From Caulobacteraceae bacterium (GTDB lineage Bacteria; Pseudomonadota; Alphaproteobacteria; Caulobacterales; Caulobacteraceae): 50,870 nucleotides of DNA. The position numbers were made by a program, and so were the translations under genes. Of this stretch, positions 16,542-24,702 are shown in pieces. The stretch lies in the NCBI GenBank assembly GCA_031291645.1, contig JARLIQ010000070.1, forward strand, positions 1 through 50,870, in the 5' to 3' direction. Each line of letters begins with the position of its first letter. Position 1 is the stretch's first letter. Below the pieces are notes generated by a model. It ran no database searches. It saw nothing but the letters and a program-made list of their open reading frames with translations, and was not told where the DNA came from.

Positions 16542-17927
16542 ATGACCGATGTGCTTCTGAGCGCCGCCGAGGGCGAGCCGACGCCGATCCACCCTCTGAC
16601 CGAATCCAAGCTCGCCGGCTTCCTGGCCACCCAGCCGCCGAACGCGGCCCGGGCGGCGCAGCTCGCCGGGTTCAAGGCCAAGGCCGGCCAGGTGCTGGCG
16701 ACGCCGGGGGCGGAGGGCGACCTCGCCCTGATCGGCCTCGGCGAGGGCGCGCGGCCCGACGCGATGGCCATGCGGGCCCTGCCGGTGCGGCTGCCGGCCG
16801 GGGACTATCGTTTCGCGGGGGCCGTCGAGGGGCTCGATCCCGAGCACGTCGCCTTGGCCTGGGCGCTCGGGGCCTACGCCTTCGACCGCTACAAGAAGAC
16901 CCCCGCGGAGCCGCGCGCGCGGCTGGTCGTCGAGCCGGGCGTCGACCTGGACGAGGTCCGCCAGATCGCCCAGGCCTGCGCGCTCGTCCGCGACCTGGTC
17001 AACACCCCGGCCAACGACATGGGCCCGACCGAGCTGGAGATGGCCGCGCGCGAAGTGGCCGAGGCGTTCGGCGCGCAGATCGCGGTCGTGGCCGGCGACG
17101 AGCTTCTGCAGGCCAACTATCCGGCCATCCATGCCGTGGGCCGCGCGGCCGACCCTACCCGCGCGCCGCGGATGATCGAGATCAGCTGGGGCGAGCTGGG
17201 CCACCCGCGCGTCGCCCTGGTCGGCAAGGGGGTGGTGTTCGACACCGGCGGGCTCGACCTCAAGCCCTCGGCCGGCATGCGGCTGATGAAGAAGGACATG
17301 GGCGGCGCGGCGCACGCCCTGGCGCTCGGCCGGATGGTGATGGCGCGGCGCCTGCCGGTGCGGCTCTCCATCCTGCTGCCGGTGGTCGAGAACGCCGTCT
17401 CCGGCGACGCCATGCGGCCGGGCGACGTGCTGGCCTCGCGCAAGGGGCTCTCCGTCGAGGTCGGCAACACAGACGCCGAAGGCCGGCTGATCCTGGCCGA
17501 CGCCCTGACCCGGGCGGCCGAGCTGGAGCCGGAGCTGACCATCGACCTGGCGACCCTCACCGGCGCGGCGCGGGCGGCCCTGGGGCCGCAGGTGATCCCC
17601 TTCTACACCGCCGACGACGCCCTGGCCGACGAGATCGCCGCGGCGAGCCGGCAGGTGGGCGATCCCGCCTGGCGCATGCCGCTCTGGGCCGGCTACGAGG
17701 ACGCGCTCGACAGCGACATCGCCGACCTGAAGAACGACCCCGACGCCTGGGCCCAGGCCGGATCGGTCACCGCGGCCCTGTTCCTGCAGCGGTTCGCGCC
17801 GAGGACGGCCTGGGTCCACCTCGACATCTTCGCCTGGAATCCGCGGGGCCGGCCCGGCTTGCCCGCCGGCGCGGAGGCCCAGACCATCCGCGCCCTCTAT
17901 GCGGTCTTGAAGGCGCGCTACGCATGA
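16542..17927 (+). CDS. Leucyl aminopeptidase family protein (M17)
   Basis: 461-aa cytosolic metallopeptidase that removes N-terminal residues from peptides. The M17 signature NTDAEGRL is at 309-316. Expected metal ligands and catalytic residues lie in VGKGVVFDTGGLDLKPS (227-243), KKDMGGAA (250-257) and the signature. The N-terminal domain is shorter than in E. coli PepA (503 aa), as in many alphaproteobacterial paralogues. It is coupled (ATGA) to the NlpC/P60 gene, hinting at joint peptide or peptidoglycan-peptide turnover. Confidence 0.92.
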   Translation: MTDVLLSAAEGEPTPIHPLTESKLAGFLATQPPNAARAAQLAGFKAKAGQVLATPGAEGDLALIGLGEGARPDAMAMRALPVRLPAGDYRFAGAVEGLDPEHVALAWALGAYAFDRYKKTPAEPRARLVVEPGVDLDEVRQIAQACALVRDLVNTPANDMGPTELEMAAREVAEAFGAQIAVVAGDELLQANYPAIHAVGRAADPTRAPRMIEISWGELGHPRVALVGKGVVFDTGGLDLKPSAGMRLMKKDMGGAAHALALGRMVMARRLPVRLSILLPVVENAVSGDAMRPGDVLASRKGLSVEVGNTDAEGRLILADALTRAAELEPELTIDLATLTGAARAALGPQVIPFYTADDALADEIAAASRQVGDPAWRMPLWAGYEDALDSDIADLKNDPDAWAQAGSVTAALFLQRFAPRTAWVHLDIFAWNPRGRPGLPAGAEAQTIRALYAVLKARYA

Positions 17928-18760
17928 GCGCGCTCGACCCCCGCCTGACCCTGGCGCGCGGCGACCTGGCGGCTGCCGCGCTGGAGGGGATCGTCCCGGC
18001 CGACCGCTACGCCACGCCGCTCGCCCTGGCGTGCGCGGTCCCGGCGACGGGACTCCGTCGCGCGCCGGCGCCCGAGGCCGAGCAGGTCGACCAGCTGTTG
18101 TTCGGCGAGGCCTTCGAGGTGCTGGACGAGGCCGGCGGCTGGGCCTGGGGTCAGGCGCGGCGGGACGGCTATGTGGGGTTCGTGGAGCGCGCGGCGCTGG
18201 ACCGGCCGGGCCCGCGGCCCACGCACCGGGTCTCGGCGCTGCGCGCCTACGCCTTCGCCGAGCCCGCCATCAAGTCGCGCGCGAGCGGCCCGCTGTCGAT
18301 CAACGCCCTGGTCGCCCTGGGCCAGCGGGAGGGCCGGTTCGGCCATGTCGAGGGCCTGGGCTGGCTGTTCGAGCACCAGCTGGCCCCGATCGGCCAGGTC
18401 GAGACCGATTTCGTCGCTATCGCCGAGCGGTTCGTCGGCGCGGCCTATCTGTGGGGCGGCCGTGAGGCTGAGGGCGTCGACTGTTCGGGCCTGGTCCAGC
18501 AGGCCCTGCTGGCCTGCGGCTGTGGCTGCCCACGCGACACCGACCTGCAGCAGGGGCTCGGCGCGGCGGTCGAGGCGAGCGCGCTGCGGCGCGGGGACCT
18601 GGTGTTCTGGCGCGGCCACGTGGCCATCATGGTGGACGCGTCGCGCATCGTGCACGCCAACGGCCACCACGCGGCCGTCGTGATCGAGCCTCTGGCCGAG
18701 GCGACGGCGCGCATCTTCGCCGCCGGCTCGGGCCAGCCGATCGCCTACAGGCGGATCTGA
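17924..18760 (+). CDS. NlpC/P60 (C40) cysteine peptidase with SH3-like domains
   Basis: 278 aa. It resembles gamma-D-glutamyl-diaminopimelate peptidases that cut cell-wall peptides. Two SH3-like segments (about 45-95 and 100-150) are followed by the C40 catalytic domain: VDCSGLVQ with Cys187, GHVAIM with His232 and HANGHH as the third polar residue region. No signal peptide is evident, so it may act on recycled muropeptides in the cytoplasm, in line with its coupling to an aminopeptidase. It converges on the cytochrome c gene with a 3-bp gap. Confidence 0.9.
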   Translation: MSALDPRLTLARGDLAAAALEGIVPADRYATPLALACAVPATGLRRAPAPEAEQVDQLLFGEAFEVLDEAGGWAWGQARRDGYVGFVERAALDRPGPRPTHRVSALRAYAFAEPAIKSRASGPLSINALVALGQREGRFGHVEGLGWLFEHQLAPIGQVETDFVAIAERFVGAAYLWGGREAEGVDCSGLVQQALLACGCGCPRDTDLQQGLGAAVEASALRRGDLVFWRGHVAIMVDASRIVHANGHHAAVVIEPLAEATARIFAAGSGQPIAYRRI

Positions 18761-18763
18761 AGC

Positions 18764-19423
18764 CTACTTCTTGGCCGTCGCCGCCGGGGCCGCCGCCGCG
18801 GCGGTCGAAGCCGCCGCGCCAGACGCGGCCGCGCCCGAGGCGCTCGCGCCGCCGGCCGCCGTGGCGGTCGCCGCGGGGTTCGGGGCCGGAATCGGCAGGT
18901 TCGAGCCCAGGGTGTGCAGGTAGGCGATGACGTTGATCCGGTCCTGGCGCTGCTTCAGGCCGACGAAGGTCATCTTGGTGCCGTCGATGTACTTCTGCGG
19001 CGCAGTGATGAAGTCGTTGATGTGCTCGTAGTCCCACACGGGCTGCTTGGCCCCGAAGGCCTTCATCCCGTCGGAGTAGGCGAAGCCGGGGTGGCTGCCG
19101 GGCGCACGGCCCAAGACGCCATAGAGGTTCGGGCCGGTCATGTTCGGGCCGCCCTGGTCGAAGTTGTGGCAGGACTGGCACTTGGCGGTGATGGTCTTGC
19201 CGGCCGCGACGTCGGCCTTGGGCAGTTCCGTGCCCCAGTCGATCGGAGCTTCGACCGCCGGGCCGCCGCCGCCGGCCTCGGTCGAGACGGCGATCGCATA
19301 GCCCGCCTTGGCCGGCGGCTCATACTTGAAGATGATGTTCGAGAGTTCGCCCAGGCCAAAGATGGCCAGCCCGGTCGCCAGCACAGCGCCAGCGATCTTG
19401 TTGAAGCCCAGCTCGTCGCTCAT
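18764..19423 (-). CDS. Membrane-anchored class I cytochrome c
   Basis: 219 aa. One uncleaved N-terminal helix (about 10-32) anchors a periplasmic haem domain. The haem site is CQSCH (82-86), with probable axial Met151 in GTKMTFVGL. Blocks GPNLYGVLGR and AYSDGMKAFG are typical of CycM/c-552-like electron carriers of alphaproteobacteria, which link the bc1 complex to oxidases. The C-terminal 40 residues are a low-complexity Ala-rich tail ending KK. The product is 219 residues against about 180 for typical CycM because of that tail. Confidence 0.9.
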   Translation of the reverse strand: MSDELGFNKIAGAVLATGLAIFGLGELSNIIFKYEPPAKAGYAIAVSTEAGGGGPAVEAPIDWGTELPKADVAAGKTITAKCQSCHNFDQGGPNMTGPNLYGVLGRAPGSHPGFAYSDGMKAFGAKQPVWDYEHINDFITAPQKYIDGTKMTFVGLKQRQDRINVIAYLHTLGSNLPIPAPNPAATATAAGGASASGAAASGAAASTAAAAAPAATAKK

Positions 19424-19575
19424 CCCGTTCGTCAGCCCCTAAGCCGTGGCGCACGGTATAAGAATCCCGCGCCTATTCCTTGCGCTCGCGTCTCTGACAC
19501 GCTACCGGCCCTCGCGCAACCGGCCAATTAGCCTTGGCGCCGCGCGAAAAGCGCCGCGCCTCTCCCAGGGATAGA

Positions 19576-20313
19576 ATGCGTCCAATCGTCCTTATTCCCA
19601 CGCGTATGGCGGCCACCCGGTTGCCGGGAAAGCCGCTGGCCGACATCGGCGGCGAGCCGCTGATCGTACGTGTGCTGCGACAGGCCGAGGCCGCCGGCGT
19701 CGGTCCGGTGGCGGTGGCCGCGGGCGACGCGGAGATCGTGGCCGCGGTCGAGGCGGCGGGCGGGCGCGCCGTCCTGACCGACCCGGACCTGCCGTCCGGC
19801 TCGGACCGGGTGCTGGCCGCGCTGGAGGCCCTGGACCCCGAGCGGCGGCACGACGTGGTGATCAACCTGCAGGGCGATATCCCCTTCTTCGACCCCGCCC
19901 TGGTCCAGGCCTGCGCCGGCCTGCTGGACCGCGAGCCGTCGTGCGACATCGCCACCCTCGTCGTGGCCGAACGCGGCCCCGAAGAGCGCACCGACCCGGA
20001 CGTTCCCAAGGCGATCCTGGCGTTGCCGGAGGGGGCCGTCGCCGGCCGCGCGCTCTATTTCACCCGTTCGACCCTCTACGGCGACGGGCCGGTCTGGCGG
20101 CACATCGGCATCTACGGCTATCGGCGCGAGGCGCTGGAGCGGTTCTGCGCCACGCCGCCCTCGCCGCTGGAGCGGCGGGAGAAGCTGGAGCAGCTGAGGG
20201 CGCTGGAGCTCGGCCTTTCGATCTGGGCCGCGGTGGTCGAGGCCGCGCCGATCGAAGTCAACAATCCCGCCGACCTGGCCGCGGCGCGGGCGCATGCGGA
20301 GCAGAACCGATGA
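19576..20313 (+). CDS. kdsB: 3-deoxy-manno-octulosonate cytidylyltransferase
   Basis: 245 aa. It activates Kdo as CMP-Kdo for lipopolysaccharide core synthesis in the cytoplasm. The N-terminal nucleotide-binding motif PTRMAATRLPGKPLADI is clear, with LTDPDLPSGSDRVLAALEAL and NLQGDIPFFDP as further family blocks. The ATG at 19576 was chosen because it begins exactly before the motif; 14 upstream codons are atypical. Its stop overlaps the pheA start (ATGA). Presence of kdsB confirms a Gram-negative cell with Kdo-containing LPS. Confidence 0.95.
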   Translation: MRPIVLIPTRMAATRLPGKPLADIGGEPLIVRVLRQAEAAGVGPVAVAAGDAEIVAAVEAAGGRAVLTDPDLPSGSDRVLAALEALDPERRHDVVINLQGDIPFFDPALVQACAGLLDREPSCDIATLVVAERGPEERTDPDVPKAILALPEGAVAGRALYFTRSTLYGDGPVWRHIGIYGYRREALERFCATPPSPLERREKLEQLRALELGLSIWAAVVEAAPIEVNNPADLAAARAHAEQNR

Positions 20314-21176
20314 ACGGGCTTGCGAAGTCGATGCTGAAGATCGCCTTCCAGGGCGAGCCGGGCGCCAACAGCCACGAAGCCTGCCGCAGCCATTTCCCGG
20401 ACTACGCGCCCTATCCCTGCGCCACCTTTGAGGATGCGTTCGAGGCGGTGAGGACCGGCGTCTGCGCCCTTGGCATGATCCCGGTCGAGAACTCGATCGC
20501 CGGGCGGGTCGCGGACGTGCACCACCTGCTGCCCCGCTCTGGCCTGACCATCGTCGGCGAGCGGTTCAAGCCGATCCGCTTCCACCTGATGGCCAATCCG
20601 GGGACCCGGCTGGCCGCGGTCAAGACCGTGGCCTCGATGCCCATCGCGCTCGGCCAGTGCCGCAAGGTGCTGCGCAAGCTGAAGGTGGCCACCGAGGCGG
20701 CGGGCGACACCGCTGGCGCGGCCAAGGCCCTGGCCGAACGCCCCGATCCCAGCCGCGCGGCGATCGCGCCGGAACTCGCGGCCCAGATCTACGGGCTTGA
20801 GATCCTGATGCGCGACATCGAGGACGAGAAGCACAACACCACCCGGTTCCTGGTGATGAGCGCCGAGCGCCGGCCGCCCCGCCCGGCCGCCGGCGTCGCC
20901 TGCGTGACCAGCTTCGTCTTCCGCGTCCGCAACATCCCGGCGGCTCTCTACAAGGCCCTCGGTGGGTTCGCGACCAACGGCGTCAACATGACCAAGCTGG
21001 AAAGCTACATGGAGAACGGCGCCTTCACCGCGACCTTCTTCTACGCCGAGGTCGACGGCCGGCCGGAGGACGCCCCGCTGGCCCGCGCCTTCGAGGAACT
21101 GGGCTTCTTCTCCGAGAAGTTCGAGATCCTCGGGGTCTATCCGGCCGACCCCTACCGGGAGAAGGCGGGGCGCTGA
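20310..21176 (+). CDS. pheA: Prephenate dehydratase
   Basis: 288 aa. It converts prephenate to phenylpyruvate in phenylalanine synthesis. The catalytic domain (about 9-190) shows IAFQGEPGANSHEA, GMIPVENSIAGRV and the catalytic TTRF motif in HNTTRFLVMS. An ACT domain (about 205-275) follows for feedback control by phenylalanine. The usual ESRP binding motif reads ESYM here (KLESYMENGAF), which I believe is common in alphaproteobacterial enzymes. It is not fused to chorismate mutase. Translationally coupled to kdsB. Confidence 0.95.
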   Translation: MNGLAKSMLKIAFQGEPGANSHEACRSHFPDYAPYPCATFEDAFEAVRTGVCALGMIPVENSIAGRVADVHHLLPRSGLTIVGERFKPIRFHLMANPGTRLAAVKTVASMPIALGQCRKVLRKLKVATEAAGDTAGAAKALAERPDPSRAAIAPELAAQIYGLEILMRDIEDEKHNTTRFLVMSAERRPPRPAAGVACVTSFVFRVRNIPAALYKALGGFATNGVNMTKLESYMENGAFTATFFYAEVDGRPEDAPLARAFEELGFFSEKFEILGVYPADPYREKAGR

Positions 21177-21177
21177 A

Positions 21178-22536
21178 TCAGGCCTCGACCTGCGTCGCGA
21201 AGTCGATCCCGCGCCGCTCCGGCCCCAGGAAGGTCACGATGGCGATGACCACGGCGACCGCGCCGGCCACCAGGGCGAGCGCCAGGCTGTAGTTGTCGCC
21301 CCGCGCCTCGGCGATCTGGGCCTGCCAGACGGCGTTGCCCGAGGCCAGCAGGTTGCCGAGCTGGTAGGCGAAGCCGGGGAAGGCGCCGCGCGCGTCGGCG
21401 GGCGACAGCTCGTTCAGGTGCACCGGGATCACCCCCCATGCGCCCTGGACCATCACCTGCATGGCGAAGGCGCCGGCGGCTAGCATCGCGACCGTGTGCG
21501 AGAAGGCCCACAGCGGCAGGATGGCCAGCGAGAGGACCGCCGCGATCACGATCGCCCAGCGCCGGCCGATCTTCTCCGACCAGGCCCCGAAGGCCAGGCC
21601 GCCGACGATGGCGCCGAGGTTCATGATCACCGTCAGCGTCCCGACCGTGCGTGTGTCCAGGTGATGCTGCTTCTGCAGGAAGGTCGGATAGAGGTCCTGG
21701 GTGCCGTGGCTGAGAAAGTTGAAGGCGGTCATCAGCACCACGACGTAGAGCGCCGTCTTCCAGTGCTTGCGGAAGGCCCACAGGCCGCAGAGCGCGATCG
21801 GGGCGTCGATGAAATAGACCCACTTGAGCATGGCCGACTTGTCGACCGCGCCGACGATCGCCGGCCCCATGGCGACGGCCAGGGCCGCCAGGCCGACGCC
21901 CAGCAGCACCCAGGGGCTGCGTCTCGGCATGGCGTGGCGCTGGGCCTCGAACACCGGGGATTCCTTGACCCCCACGCGCAGCAGCACCACCAGCAGCGCC
22001 GGGACCAGGCCGACCATGAACATGCCGCGCCAGCCGATCCGGTCGAACAGGAAGAAGAACACCAGCGAGGCGAGGAGGTAGCCCGCCGCATAGCCCTCCT
22101 GCAGCAGGCCGGAGATGAAGCCGCGCGCCTTGGGCGGGATGGACTCCATGGCCAGCGAGGCGCCGATGCCCCATTCGCCGCCCATGGCGAAGCCGAAGGC
22201 CGTGCGCAGGATCAGCAGCACCGTCAGGCTGGGCGCGAAGGCCGAGGCGAACTCCAGCACCGAATAGAGCAGGATGTCGATCATCAGCACCGGCCGGCGG
22301 CCGTAATGGTCGGCCAGCATGCCGAACACCAGCGCGCCGAACGGCCGGGCGGCGAGGGTCAGGGTGCTGGCGATCGCCACCGCCGCGACGTTGGTGTGGA
22401 ACTCCTTGGCGATGGCGCCGAACATGAACACCATGAGGAAGAAGTCGAAGGCGTCCAGCGTCCAGCCAAGGAAGCTGGCCGCGACCGCGCTCCACTGATG
22501 GCGGTCCAGGCCCCGCGCTTGCGATATTGACGCCAT
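21178..22536 (-). CDS. MFS transporter, sialate/lactate:H+ symporter (SHS)-like
   Basis: 452 aa with twelve predicted hydrophobic segments. The start at 22536 gives MASISQARGLDRHQWSAVAA, leading directly into the first helix GWTLDAFDFFLMVFMFG, a block typical of NanT/JEN1-like carriers. Loop 2-3 has GMLADHYGRRP, the MFS signature. Probable substrates are organic acids such as lactate or pyruvate, or sialic acid; the sequence does not decide. It is convergent with pheA (1-bp gap) and divergent from the unknown gene at 22677. Confidence 0.88.
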   Translation of the reverse strand: MASISQARGLDRHQWSAVAASFLGWTLDAFDFFLMVFMFGAIAKEFHTNVAAVAIASTLTLAARPFGALVFGMLADHYGRRPVLMIDILLYSVLEFASAFAPSLTVLLILRTAFGFAMGGEWGIGASLAMESIPPKARGFISGLLQEGYAAGYLLASLVFFFLFDRIGWRGMFMVGLVPALLVVLLRVGVKESPVFEAQRHAMPRRSPWVLLGVGLAALAVAMGPAIVGAVDKSAMLKWVYFIDAPIALCGLWAFRKHWKTALYVVVLMTAFNFLSHGTQDLYPTFLQKQHHLDTRTVGTLTVIMNLGAIVGGLAFGAWSEKIGRRWAIVIAAVLSLAILPLWAFSHTVAMLAAGAFAMQVMVQGAWGVIPVHLNELSPADARGAFPGFAYQLGNLLASGNAVWQAQIAEARGDNYSLALALVAGAVAVVIAIVTFLGPERRGIDFATQVEA

Positions 22537-22676
22537 CCACGCCCCCCTACTGCCCGCCGTACACGCTGCGGGCGCGCTCAAACTGTTATCTTCGGCGCGC
22601 TAAGTCCAGGCCGGCCGACGACGGCTTGCCGGACGCGGTTCGGGCCTGCAGGAATGGCCGGGCTGGGGAGTGGGCG

Positions 22677-23450
22677 ATGGCGGAATCGGACCTGGGCCGC
22701 GCGGCGGACGCGGAGCGCATGCGCGGCTACTTCGCCGTCCAGCTGCTGTTGGCGGCGCGCGTGGCTGAGCTGCGCGGCTTGCCGCTGGGCGACGCGGCGC
22801 TCTCGGTGACCAACCTGCACCGGCGATTCGGCCTGGGCCGTCCCGAACAGGGGGCCGCGCCGGCCTGGGCGGACTATGCCGAAAGGCTGCAAGGGCTGGC
22901 GTCGGCCGAACAGCGGCTGGACTGGACGGTGGGGTTCTTCGCCGCCCGGCCCCCGGAGGCTCCGCCAGAAGGTCATGTCCGCTTCGGCTGCTTCAGCTTC
23001 GAGCCGCCGGACGCTGACGGCGCGGTGCGGATCCACTTCAACAACCGCGACAGCGCGGACGGGATCGGCCCCTTGGCCAGCGCCAAGAGGCCGGCGCGCC
23101 TGGCCGAGCTGTCCGACATGTTCGCCTGCCTGCGGCGCGACTATCCGTCGGCCCGGACGGTCAACGGCGGCTCGTGGCTCTACAACCTCGACGCCTACCA
23201 GCGCCTGTTCCCGCCCGAGTACGCGGCCTCGCGATCCCGGCCCGAGCGGCTGCGGCTGACCGGCACGTCGAGCTGGGGCCAGTTCCTGGACCATAGGGGC
23301 GAGGTGAAGGCGCCGGTCCGGCAGGCGTTCATCGACAACCTCGATGGACTCGACCCGCTGGCGCCCTGGCGCGCCTTTCCGTTGCACGCCCTGACGGCGC
23401 GCGCGCCCGTCGAGCGGTTCTACGACTTCTACGGCCGCGAGCGGTCCTGA
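22677..23450 (+). CDS. Uncharacterised 257-aa protein
   Basis: I do not recognise this family. The ATG at 22677 follows a GGGGAG purine-rich site. No signal peptide or membrane helix is visible. The N-terminal half is helical and Ala/Leu-rich (RGYFAVQLLLAARVAELRGL). The middle has FGCFSFEPPDADGAVRIHFN, and the C-terminal half has VNGGSWLYNLDAYQRLFP and RLTGTSSWGQFLDHRGEVK, rich in aromatic residues as in folded soluble enzymes. Codon bias matches its neighbours, so it is a genuine gene. It sits between a divergent MFS carrier and convergent nudC without an obvious functional link. Confidence 0.75.
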   Translation: MAESDLGRAADAERMRGYFAVQLLLAARVAELRGLPLGDAALSVTNLHRRFGLGRPEQGAAPAWADYAERLQGLASAEQRLDWTVGFFAARPPEAPPEGHVRFGCFSFEPPDADGAVRIHFNNRDSADGIGPLASAKRPARLAELSDMFACLRRDYPSARTVNGGSWLYNLDAYQRLFPPEYAASRSRPERLRLTGTSSWGQFLDHRGEVKAPVRQAFIDNLDGLDPLAPWRAFPLHALTARAPVERFYDFYGRERS

Positions 23451-23463
23451 AGCCGCCCGCCGG

Positions 23464-24396
23464 TCAGTCCTGCTCGGCCCAGGCCTTGATCAGCTGGTGG
23501 GCGATGGCCATGGCGCCGGGCGCGAAGACGCCGGGGATCTCGCCGGCCAGAAGCTTGCGCGTCTCCGCCCGGGTGAACCAGCGCACCTCGTCCAGTTCGG
23601 TCTGGTCGGGCGTCGCCTCGTCGTCCGCGACGTCGGCCAGCAGGCCGATCATCAGCGAGGAGGGGTAGGGCCAGGGCTGGGTCGAGTGGTAGCGGACCGA
23701 GACCGCCGTCAGGCCCGCCTCCTCCTTCAGCTCGCGCGCGCAGGCCTCCTCGATCGCCTCGCCCGGCTCCAGGAAGCCGGCCAGGGCCGAGTACATACCC
23801 TTGGGCCAGGCCGCCTGGCGACCCAGGAGGCACTTCTCACCGTGGATCGGCAGCATGATCACCACCGGGTCGGTCCGGGGGAAGTGTTCGGTGCGGCAGG
23901 CCTCGCACACCCGCTTCCAGCCGCCGTCGACGGGCACGCTCGGCTGGCCGCAGGCCGAGCAGAAGCCGTGCCGGCGGCGCCACTCGAACACGCTCTTGGC
24001 CGTGGCCAGGATCGCGGCGTCCTCTGGCGGCAGGCGAAGGGCGATGGCGCGCAGGTCCTCGAACCGTCCGAAGCCGGCCAGGGGCCCGTCGACCGGGTCG
24101 GCCGTGCTCTCCAGGTCGATGGCGAAGACCGCGGTCTCTTGCCACAGGCCCATGAACAGGACCCGCTCGTCGCCGGCCGCGATCTCCCGCGCCAGGGTGA
24201 TCGGCAGGTAGGCGATCCGCACCGCCGGCTCGCCCGACGGGGCGTTCTCGACCAGCGGACGGCCATTCCATATGGCCACGGCCAGCGATTCCGGATCGTT
24301 CAGTCGCGCGCGCAGCCAGTCGGTGTCGGATCGCCGCTCGCTCGCCCGGTCGAGCGGGTTGCCGGCGAATGTGTTGGTGATGGTCGAAAGGGGCAT
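23464..24396 (-). CDS. nudC: NAD(H) pyrophosphatase / RNA NAD-decapping Nudix hydrolase NudC
   Basis: 310 aa from the ATG at 24396 (another ATG lies 15 bp upstream). It hydrolyses NADH and, in studied bacteria, removes NAD caps from RNA. Zinc-ribbon cysteines are at 146, 149, 164 and 167 (CSACG, CEAC). The Nudix box runs from 207 to 228 (GFLEPGEAIEEACA then RELKEEAG). The NudC-specific motif is STQPWPYPSS (238-247). It is transcribed away from the SRP RNA gene. Confidence 0.95.
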   Translation of the reverse strand: MPLSTITNTFAGNPLDRASERRSDTDWLRARLNDPESLAVAIWNGRPLVENAPSGEPAVRIAYLPITLAREIAAGDERVLFMGLWQETAVFAIDLESTADPVDGPLAGFGRFEDLRAIALRLPPEDAAILATAKSVFEWRRRHGFCSACGQPSVPVDGGWKRVCEACRTEHFPRTDPVVIMLPIHGEKCLLGRQAAWPKGMYSALAGFLEPGEAIEEACARELKEEAGLTAVSVRYHSTQPWPYPSSLMIGLLADVADDEATPDQTELDEVRWFTRAETRKLLAGEIPGVFAPGAMAIAHQLIKAWAEQD

Positions 24397-24495
24397 GGCC
24401 CTGCTTACCAAAGCCGGCCCTCGTGCGCGAGGGTCCGAAGACGGCTTGGGGCGCGCGGGCTTGCGTCGAGGCCGCCTAGCCGCGATATAGGGCGC

Positions 24496-24589
24496 GGAGG
24501 CTGGCGGCGGGCGGAGTCCTCGCCAACCCGGTCAGGTCCGGAAGGAAGCAGCCGTAACGAGTTTCGCTTCGGGTCGCCGTCCAGTCTCC
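24496..24589 (+). ncRNA. ffs: Signal recognition particle RNA, small bacterial type (4.5S-like)
   Basis: The conserved apical SRP domain is present: GTCAGGTCCGGAAGGAAGCA (24531-24550), then GCCGTAACGAGTTTCGCTTC (24551-24570) and GGGTCGCC. It contains the GGAA tetraloop and asymmetric loop bound by Ffh. The ends pair: GGAGGCTGG (24496-24504) with CCAGTCTCC (24581-24589), one G-U pair. End points are approximate. Location just upstream of dnaX is common in bacteria. Confidence 0.93.
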
Positions 24590-24643
24590 ACCTACCCCCG
24601 ATCGGACCCGCCTTCCGATCCCGCTTTTGCATCGCCCCAATAT

Positions 24644-24692
24644 TCGTCATCCTGAGCCGCATCCGCCAGGATGGCCGAGTCGAAGGACGCCC
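24644..24692. repeat. Dispersed intergenic repeat of the CATCCTGAGCC...GTCGAAGGACG type
   Basis: The dnaX leader contains CATCCTGAGCCGC and, 18 bp on, GAGTCGAAGGACG: the two ends of a repeat that I recall as abundant in proteobacterial intergenic DNA. ATCCTG (24649-24654) and CAGGAT (24667-24672) form a small hairpin inside it. Only one copy is in this window. Confidence 0.5.
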
Positions 24693-24702
24693 GTCACCCG
24701 CG

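Noticed and set aside
20974-21030. Loss of phenylalanine feedback in PheA because ESRP reads ESYM
   Set aside because: I believe this variant is usual in alphaproteobacterial prephenate dehydratases, so it is not evidence of altered control by itself.
23497-24702. In-frame upstream extension of dnaX by about 400 codons
   Set aside because: It would run across nudC (opposite strand) and the SRP RNA; the ATG at 24703 gives the normal DnaX N-terminus.
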